Shown: positions 25,720 to 32,900 of the stretch, piece by piece | Layout: each line of letters starts with the position of its first letter | Position numbering within the stretch: position 1 is the first letter of the stretch | Source: a virus | DNA: 64,000 nt | Strand: one strand, 5' to 3' | Virus record (IMG/VR): IMGVR_UViG_3300030328_002692 | Location: 27,134 to 91,133 of that record | Position numbers and translations under genes: made by a program | The notes under the pieces: generated by a model | What the model was told of the DNA's origin: nothing | Databases searched by the model: none | The model's input: the letters and a program-made list of their open reading frames with translations, nothing else

Positions 25720-27035
25720 TAGCTATATGTTCCACCGTCTATGTTCTGCATTTGAAAACCAGACCCTGTTGAGACCATTATTTGACCTGTAGAACCATGA
25801 GAAGTCATACCTGTTCCACCATATTGTGTACCTACTGCAGTACCATTCCAAGTACCGCTTCCTATTGTTCCAACCACTGTCAGATTAGTTAAACTATCTA
25901 TTGCTGCTTCAAGTGTTGCTTCTGTTGTATTATCTATAACATCAATATTTTGTAGTGTTAAAGTACCTGAACTATCTGAGAAAGGAACTGAAGAACCAAC
26001 AGTTAAACCTGTATTTCCTGTTTCAAGATTTGCTTTTAATGTACCAATACTTCCACTAAACACATTTGAAGTATCAGTAGCGTCTGGAATAAATGCAAAT
26101 TTATTATCAGATTCATCAAATCCCATAAATGCAAATTTAGTTGCTCCACCTGCATTATATTTAAGTTTTAAACCTCTATCTAAATTATCATCACTAGAAT
26201 CATCTCCTAGTTCAAAAATTGGGTCTTTGATTGAAACTGTTGTTGAATTTACAGTAGTAGTTGTACCACTTACTGTTAAATTACCTGTAACTGTTAAGTT
26301 ATCACTAACTGTTACTTCTGATGTGGTATGACCAATTGTTACTGGTATGCCTGATGTTGCTGTAGCTACTTTAACACCATTTGTACTATCTGAAGTATCT
26401 ATTGTAACAGCACCACTTGCATCAACGTCCATAGTAGTAGCATTTAAATCTACTGCCCCGTCTACTGTTAGTGAGCCGTCAATATCAGTATTATCTAAGT
26501 TTGCAACTCCATCAACATCAATATTACCTGATACGTCTAGAGTTGCTGCATCTAGCTCACCTGTTAAAGTAATATTTCTAAAACCTGTTACGTCTTTGTT
26601 AGAATCTACAATTACAGCTTTACTTGCAACTACTGTGCCTACTGTAGAACCGTCTAGTAGATTTAATTCTGTTGCTGTAGAAGTTACTCCGTCTAATATA
26701 TTTAGTTCTGCTGCTGTTGATGTTACAAGTGTATCTGAGCCACTTGTTCCTATGTATAATGCTGCTGTTCTTAACTCTGAAGTCGACTTATTTGCGTCTA
26801 CAATTAATGCCGAACTTGCTGTAGTTGTACCATGAGCATGATCCATTAGATTGCTGAAGTAATTACCGCCTATTACTGTTACAGCGTTTGAGTTTGCAGG
26901 GTCACCAATAAATAGCCTTTGTCCCATGTTGGACTGTGTACCAGCCCCACCTGAAAACGCTAATTCTCCCGCATTTAAAGAACTGGGTGCGGTACTACCT
27001 GTCGTTCTTTTAATTTTAATTATGTTTGTTGCCAT
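25719..27035 (-). CDS. Tail fibre/receptor-binding protein (438 aa)
   Basis: The N-terminus (IKIKRTTGSTAPSSLNAGEL, then QRLFIGDP) is the typical attachment domain of marine phage tropism determinants. The middle has the repeat AAELNILDGVTSTATELN common in such fibres, followed by VDGVANLDNTDIDG-type shaft repeats. The end, LTVVGTIGSGTWNGTAVGTQYGGTG-like, is a common terminal motif of phage fibres (seen here across residues 390-415). The gene overlaps its downstream neighbour by one base. Confidence 0.75.
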   Translation of the reverse strand: MATNIIKIKRTTGSTAPSSLNAGELAFSGGAGTQSNMGQRLFIGDPANSNAVTVIGGNYFSNLMDHAHGTTTASSALIVDANKSTSELRTAALYIGTSGSDTLVTSTAAELNILDGVTSTATELNLLDGSTVGTVVASKAVIVDSNKDVTGFRNITLTGELDAATLDVSGNIDVDGVANLDNTDIDGSLTVDGAVDLNATTMDVDASGAVTIDTSDSTNGVKVATATSGIPVTIGHTTSEVTVSDNLTVTGNLTVSGTTTTVNSTTVSIKDPIFELGDDSSDDNLDRGLKLKYNAGGATKFAFMGFDESDNKFAFIPDATDTSNVFSGSIGTLKANLETGNTGLTVGSSVPFSDSSGTLTLQNIDVIDNTTEATLEAAIDSLTNLTVVGTIGSGTWNGTAVGTQYGGTGMTSHGSTGQIMVSTGSGFQMQNIDGGTYS

Positions 27036-27044
27036 TTTATTTTC

Positions 27045-27446
27045 CTAGAATGAGCCACCGTCTAAGGTAAAGCTCGTAGGGGAAGATCCCCCTGCTGAGG
27101 CAATTGTATGCCATTCATATCCACCTGAAACTTGTCTATATACTAATAATTCTTCACTTGAAGTATTATACCATAAATCTCCTTCTGCTAAGTTACTGCC
27201 TGAAGGAGTTGCAGATTGTCTAAAAAATTGGTCTGCTAAGTCTGCTAGTGCGTCCTGCACATTACCACCAGGTAATGAGCCGTGTTGTGTGTAAGTTACA
27301 TCAGCTGCTAATCCTAAAGCTGTTATCAAGTCTGTACTTGTTGTAACTGTAATAGGATTATCACTCTGATTAAGAGTTACTTCCGTATTAGTCTCATTAA
27401 CTGTTACATAAGTTGGAGTTTCTGTTACAGTTACTTGAATCGACAT
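27045..27446 (-). CDS. Tail-associated protein (133 aa)
   Basis: A 133-residue protein with a Thr/Val beta-rich N-terminus and a C-terminal segment GDLWYNTSSEELLVYR, a small beta-hairpin unit found in many phage tail-fibre proteins. It overlaps the upstream gene by one base and is therefore co-translated with it. Probably a fibre connector; exact role unknown. Confidence 0.6.
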   Translation of the reverse strand: MSIQVTVTETPTYVTVNETNTEVTLNQSDNPITVTTSTDLITALGLAADVTYTQHGSLPGGNVQDALADLADQFFRQSATPSGSNLAEGDLWYNTSSEELLVYRQVSGGYEWHTIASAGGSSPTSFTLDGGSF

Positions 27447-27781
27447 TATCTTGTTACTTGTGGTGTAAGTGTTACCTTACCCTGCAGTATTCTTGTTACT
27501 GCACCTGAAGATGCGGTGATTTCCACATCATATACATATATGCCTTCTTCTATTGCTCCTGTAGCCGATGCCGTCATAGACAAAGTTATCTGCCCTGCAC
27601 TCGCATTGGTTATGGACGCAGTAATTGTGCCCACCACGCTATTCGAATCGTGGCTTGATCGAAACTGCGAAGCAGCCGAGTACCCAGTTAAGTTCATAAC
27701 TGAATCGTTTTCCTTAAGGGTAAGCAACCTTGTAAAAGTCGCTCCTTGCTCTATCGTGAAATTATAGGTTCCTGCTGCCAT
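27446..27781 (-). CDS. Putative baseplate/fibre-base protein (111 aa), first gene of the fibre operon
   Basis: A 111-residue beta-sandwich-like protein (TYNFTIEQGATFTRLLTLKE..., then GQITLSMTA and EGIYVYDVEITA). This pattern is seen in small proteins at the head of fibre operons in marine phages and resembles the N-terminal domain of upper-baseplate proteins. A strong promoter lies just upstream, and GGAG is in the short leader. Function inferred from position. Confidence 0.6.
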   Translation of the reverse strand: MAAGTYNFTIEQGATFTRLLTLKENDSVMNLTGYSAASQFRSSHDSNSVVGTITASITNASAGQITLSMTASATGAIEEGIYVYDVEITASSGAVTRILQGKVTLTPQVTR

Positions 27782-27805
27782 TTTATTATTTTCTCCATGT
27801 TTATA

Positions 27806-27834
27806 ATTATACCAAAATTTAAGGTATGTGTCAA
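27806..27834 (-). promoter_or_regulatory. Consensus sigma70 promoter P2 (fibre operon)
   Basis: Read on the minus strand: TTGACA (27834-27829), 17 bases, TATAAT (27811-27806). The spacer ends AAATTTTGG. The predicted leader is about 18 bases and contains ATGGAGAAAA before the start at 27781. It drives the fibre array down to the terminator at 10.56 kb. Confidence 0.9.
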
Positions 27835-27867
27835 GAAATATTTTCTAGATGGGGTATGCTAGAAGTA

Positions 27868-28053
27868 TTATTTTGGGTATTTATCCTTTACTGCCTTTCT
27901 ACCTAAATAAAAAGTACCTGTTTTAGCGTCTGCTCCGAATTTGCCCCCATCAATATCGTGATAAAGTTTGTCTAACTGTGTAGCTAGAGTTTCATAATAA
28001 GCTGCTCGCTTAGTAGTATTATTTGCACTTGGTTTTAATAAATTTATATTCAT
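27868..28053 (-). CDS. Small conserved phage protein (61 aa)
   Basis: A 61-residue protein with the core LDKLYHDIDGGKFG followed by a Tyr/Lys-rich end. This core recurs in short hypothetical proteins near tail genes of marine phages; I recall no function. It overlaps the upstream gene by 4 bases (ATGA) and is the last gene before promoter P2. Confidence 0.65.
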   Translation of the reverse strand: MNINLLKPSANNTTKRAAYYETLATQLDKLYHDIDGGKFGADAKTGTFYLGRKAVKDKYPK

Positions 28054-28472
28054 GTGTATCTCGATACTTGTATCTTTTGTGTAAAGTCATAGTATTTATC
28101 TTTTACAAATTTTATTATAAAAGAGCCTGCCATACTTCCTGTTAATGTTAAAGCCCCGTTAGAGTATGTTCCTGCGGAGACATCGTCTAAGAATATCTCC
28201 GTTCCTGCGGGACAACCTGTTATTGTTACTGTGCCATCTATGGCTATTGTTGTTGCTGAAAAATTCAAACTAAAACTATGATAGGCTACTAGGCCGTTTT
28301 CTGCATCGTTTACATACCACTGGTCGCATGGTGGTATTTGCTCTAAGCTTTGGGTCATATGTGAAATACCCGCTGCTGCCTGTGTACTTATTATAGTTGA
28401 GTCTACAGGTGCATCTGTAGCCCACTTAATGTTTTTGTTTGAATCATAAAAAATATTATATGTAGTGCTCAT
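28050..28472 (-). CDS. Hypothetical tail protein (140 aa)
   Basis: A 140-residue protein. The N-terminal half is Thr/Ser- and aromatic-rich; the C-terminal 65 residues look like a small immunoglobulin-like or PEGA-like beta domain (GTVTITGCPAGTEIFLDD, then GSFIIKFVKDKY). It overlaps both neighbours by 4 bases, which indicates a coupled operon. Possibly a fibre assembly or carbohydrate-contact protein; not recognised. Confidence 0.6.
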   Translation of the reverse strand: MSTTYNIFYDSNKNIKWATDAPVDSTIISTQAAAGISHMTQSLEQIPPCDQWYVNDAENGLVAYHSFSLNFSATTIAIDGTVTITGCPAGTEIFLDDVSAGTYSNGALTLTGSMAGSFIIKFVKDKYYDFTQKIQVSRYT

Positions 28473-29050
28473 AAGCCTAATCCTCCTGTAAAATCCTTTG
28501 CTTTAAAAATAACATAAGCATAATATATTGTTTGTTTGTTTGTTCCAAATTCTTCAGCAGGTGCTACTCCTGCATCATCATCTCCTACTTCTATACTATG
28601 ACCAAATTCATGATTATAAATAATTAAATTACTAGTATTAGCAGTTGTTGATACTCCACCAAGATCACTCTCTTCCCAGTCACTTTGTTCCTCATCATCA
28701 GCAAAATAATAATTCCCCTCTTTGTAGCTATAATCTGAAGGAGTGTACATTCTTGTAGCTACTCCACTTGATAAATCACTTGCATAACACCATCTTACTG
28801 CGTATAGTGGAACATATCCTAGTCCATGAGAGATTGTTACTGATGTAGGATTATCAACACCACCCGAATTATTAGAAGCATATGGTGCTAAAGAACCTTC
28901 TCCTTTTGCATGTAGTACCATTCCTCTTACTGACCTTGAATCAAAAGCAAGAGGTGTTGTAAGTGATGTATTTGTAACATCTGTATCTTTTTGAGATACA
29001 AATAGTCCATAAGTACCGCCTCTGTTTCCTAATAATACTCTGTTTGCCAT
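28469..29050 (-). CDS. Tail protein, copy 1 of a tandem triplet (193 aa)
   Basis: The N-terminus MANRVLLGNRGGTYGLFVSQ, followed by a segment LAFDSRSVRGMVLH, is shared with the next two genes. The rest is divergent: a His/Tyr-containing beta domain and an acidic stretch. The shared start suggests a common attachment to the tail tip and a variable C-terminal domain. GLGYVPLYAVRW-like residues occur at the place where copy 3 has LGYIPLIISM. Confidence 0.65.
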   Translation of the reverse strand: MANRVLLGNRGGTYGLFVSQKDTDVTNTSLTTPLAFDSRSVRGMVLHAKGEGSLAPYASNNSGGVDNPTSVTISHGLGYVPLYAVRWCYASDLSSGVATRMYTPSDYSYKEGNYYFADDEEQSDWEESDLGGVSTTANTSNLIIYNHEFGHSIEVGDDDAGVAPAEEFGTNKQTIYYAYVIFKAKDFTGGLGL

Positions 29051-29052
29051 GA

Positions 29053-29520
29053 TTAGTACAAAGCCGCGCTAGAAAACCCACCCATTACTGTGAGTGTGAA
29101 TGTTGCCGCAGTATTTCCTCCATTACTTATAGTTCCTGAACTTGCTCCTGTTAAACCACCATTTATAAACCTACTAACAGTAGTTGTACTACCACCATCT
29201 GATAAGTTAGCATAGCTAGTAGAGGGGTTTGTAAAGAAAAAATTATTGGCACCTAAATTTGCAAAATTGATTGTAGAACTAGAACTTGCATTGACAGTAA
29301 ACGAAGCTGTTGCAGCTGTGCCTGAAAATGGGACTATTTTATATTGCCCTATATCAATGGCTCCTGAAACGGAGCCTACATTATCTGTATTAAAAATTAA
29401 TTGGTCTTTCGTACAATTAGTAATATCATCGCCTGTTCTAGATATGTATAAACCGTATTTTCCTCCAGAGTGTCCTAAATTTGAATTTGTGCTTTTTCCT
29501 ACTATGATTCTATTTGCCAT
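29053..29520 (-). CDS. Tail protein, copy 2 of a tandem triplet (155 aa)
   Basis: Begins MANRIIVGKSTNSN and then continues SGGKYGLYISRTGDDI and LIFNTDNVGSVSG, a paralogue of the flanking genes. The C-terminal 100 residues are Ser/Thr/Asn-rich and beta-like, without the Tyr/Pro motif of the other copies. It lies 1-2 bases from both neighbours. Function unknown; probably a short appendage of the tail tip. Confidence 0.65.
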   Translation of the reverse strand: MANRIIVGKSTNSNLGHSGGKYGLYISRTGDDITNCTKDQLIFNTDNVGSVSGAIDIGQYKIVPFSGTAATASFTVNASSSSTINFANLGANNFFFTNPSTSYANLSDGGSTTTVSRFINGGLTGASSGTISNGGNTAATFTLTVMGGFSSAALY

Positions 29521-29521
29521 A

Positions 29522-29983
29522 TTAACTCCAGAGACTCGCGTCAGTCATTTTTCCATATTGTAGAGGTATTTTTATAACTTGAAATCTAAAATTTGTTGCT
29601 GTTCTACTATTACCTGCCATACCATTGGCGTGTGCAGACTGCCTAAATTTTATAGGATTGACATTAGTAGTAGTTGCTTCATGCATTCCTGCCCTGTCTT
29701 GATATTCCTCTATCATATTAGCAGCATTATAAGTTTCAATTGTTCCTTGTTTATCGTCCATTGAAATTATTAAAGGAATATACCCTAATGTTCCTTTTGT
29801 TGCTGACCAATTGACTCCTGTAGTGTTACCCGATATATTCCCTCCAGCATAAACCATTCCACTTCTTGCTGAAGTAGAATCAAAAATTAAAGGCTCACTT
29901 GGACTAAGTACATTATCTCCTGGTTGAGATACTTTCAATACATAAGTACTTCCATCATTTCCTAGTAATATTCTATTTGCCAT
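29522..29983 (-). CDS. Tail protein, copy 3 of a tandem triplet (153 aa)
   Basis: Begins MANRILLGNDGSTYVLKVSQPG and LIFDSTSARSGMVYAGG, matching copies 1 and 2 over about 45 residues. It follows the tip-attachment protein gene after 2 bases. The C-terminal half (KGTLGYIPLIISMDD and a basic/aromatic region) differs from the other copies. Confidence 0.65.
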   Translation of the reverse strand: MANRILLGNDGSTYVLKVSQPGDNVLSPSEPLIFDSTSARSGMVYAGGNISGNTTGVNWSATKGTLGYIPLIISMDDKQGTIETYNAANMIEEYQDRAGMHEATTTNVNPIKFRQSAHANGMAGNSRTATNFRFQVIKIPLQYGKMTDASLWS

Positions 29984-29985
29984 AA

Positions 29986-32900
29986 TTAATCCGTTATTAA
30001 AATTCTGTTATTTCCACCGTCCAATACGATGTTTCCTCCACCAACTGTTATAGTTGATGCTGCGTTTATTCTGTCTCCATTTACTGAGCCTGTTACTACC
30101 ATATCTCCATGAACCATTCCGACTACAGCTGACCACGAACTTCCATTATATTTGAAAGCATTAGTATCTGAAGAAGAACTATTTGTAGTTACTGTAACCA
30201 CATCATTTGCTATTGGGGCTCTTCCAACTGCATTAGTAAATTCAGTATTTGTAGGAGCGTCTGTGTTTCCTAGTACTAATACAAAGTGAGCTGCCATAAC
30301 AGCATTTGAGCCTGCAGGTCCTGGACCTCCTGTCGGTCCTGGGCCTCCTGTTGGTCCTGGACCACCTGGAGGTCCTGGATTACCATTAGTACCATTAGTT
30401 CCATTAGTCCCATTAGTTCCATCAGTACCATCAGTACCATCAGTTCCATCAGTACCTGGACTACCTGGGCTACCTGCTGGTCCTGCTAATGAGAAGTTAC
30501 CTGCTAAAGATAGAGCTCCTGAACTTGCAGTATATTTTAAATGGTTTGTAGAATCTCCTAAATAGAAGTTACCACTTGTATCTAAGTAGAATCCATTATC
30601 GTTGTCTGTAAATGAAGTCTTATTTGGAGTATAGAAAGCACCACCATTTGCTAATACCATATTACTTCCTACATTTAAATTATTTGTTAGAGTAGTATTT
30701 GCTGTAAGTTTACCTGCACTTAATGTGCCGTCTACAATTACACTTCCATCAAAAGTTTCTGTAACTAATGAACTGAAATCAGCTGCATCTGCTTCAGATG
30801 CTGTAGCAGTTGCTGTAGCTGTATACACTCTTGTGCCTGCTTTATTTGCACTATTGTCTGTTATTGTTATTCTGTCGTTTGGTTGTATTTTACTGTCTGA
30901 AGCTGCTGCTATTACTAAGGCTGCTATTGCATTAGCATTAGCATCATCTAATGACCCTACCCAGTTTGTTACGTTTGATGCACTCAACCCACTAGTGCTT
31001 GATTCTTCAAAATTAAACACACTTCCACCACGAGAACCTGCTGCTCCTGCACTACCAGGGCTACCTGCACTACCGTCTGCTCCTTCTGCTACTTTTGTAA
31101 TAGTTGAGGAACTAGTATAAGTGTTGGCTGCTCCAGCATTTCTTTCTGCAGTAGTACTTGTTACAGTTGCAGTAACTACAACTGAAGCATTACTATTGCC
31201 CATGTTTGCTTTTGATAATACTCTAGTATCTCCACTTCCTGTTAATGTTACGGAAGGACTGGTTGTAAATACTGGACTTGCTGATAAATTATGTCTGTTT
31301 GCTGTAAATGTTATATCGTTTGGACTTTGTAAAACACCACTTGAATTAGCTAAAAATGCTCCTGCATCTGATTGTAATACTACATCATATAGAGTACTTG
31401 GTATAACTGTTGTTGCATTTGCAGGCCCGTGAAATGATGAGTATAGTACTTTTGATTTATTTTGTCCACCCGAAGTTAGTACTACTCTTTTACCATGTCT
31501 AATCCAATAATACCTCTGTGCATTATCTGCTCCTAGAGCGTGGGCAAATACCTTAGTTGCTCCATCTGTTTTATGAAGTAATGTTCTATTATTTACATTA
31601 GTATCTGGACTTATATGTATTTCTGTAAACATATTATCAGTAAATGCAGTTGCGTTTGTCCAAGCTAAATCTATTGTTCCAATGTTTGTAGCTGTTGCAG
31701 TTAAACCATTAGGGGCTCCTGGTGATGCTGTTATACCACTTCTTTGGTCATTTCCAGATACACTTGGTAATGCTGGTTTTGATATAGTGTAAAAACTATC
31801 ATCATATTCTTCAGCTGTTATTGAGGCTGTACAGTTTTGATTAAAGTTAATATTAGTTACTCTGAAATATTTTTGGTCAAAGCCAAACTTATCATGGCTT
31901 ACAGTAATTGTATCGCCTACAGTAAGTAGTAAAGCTTTGGGCCCAAGCTTAAAGCTTATTACCATATTAAATCTAGACTTTCTTAAAAAGTTTTCTACAT
32001 TTATACGAGCATTATAGTAACTTGAAATAGAAGCTACATTTACCGTACCTGATTTAATAACGTTCTTATCTGCTCTCAAATAATTAGAATCATAGAATGA
32101 AACAGCAGTTCCTTTAAATTGGTTTCCTGGGTCTAGTATGGAAGATTTTACAGTATTATATGATTTAGAAGGGCCTTTATCATCAACTTTTACAGTTCCT
32201 ATAATGTCTTCTTCTCTTATTACTCTTGGGTTGTGTTCTACTCCTATAGTATATCCAGTATAACTTCCTATGTTTGACGAAGTCACTTTTGTGCTTGTAA
32301 TTACATCAGAAGTAGTTTCTATTTTGAGAATATATTTACCACCTTCATATGATAATATACCGTTGAACTGTTTTAAGAAACCATTTATATTTTCAAATAC
32401 AGATTTAGAAGTATCTACAACACCTGAAGTCTGGTGTCTTGTAACCTCTCTTTGATGGGGAGAGTTCCACCCTAAATATCTCCAATATTTTACAAAGTCT
32501 GCATCAAATATACTATATCCAGTATCAAAAGTTTTATTATCAGCATTATATTCAGACACATAATTTCTATACTCACCACTAGAAGACCTAGATAGACTTA
32601 TAGTTGTACTTGAAATAGTGCCATTAGTATTTAACTTATATAAAGGTATTGAAGTAAGTGGACCTGTAAATCCTGTAGGGTTAGTTCCAGTTGGTTTTGT
32701 TGTTTTTGTACCTGCTGATGTTACTCTATAATATCCTGCATCAGTATAAATTATATCTCCTACAGTATAAGAGTGATGATTCTTCATAAACATTTTTGAG
32801 AATTTTCCAAAACATTCTTCAAATACTGTATAGTCTGTCCCAGCTGAATCTGTGAAGTCACCTTTAGATTTTACTTTACCCATAGATACCACAGTTCCTG

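Noticed and set aside
10780-27035. Many regularly spaced short repeats resembling a CRISPR array
   Set aside because: They are in frame, encode heptad-like and VGIGT-type fibre repeats, and have no constant-length spacers.
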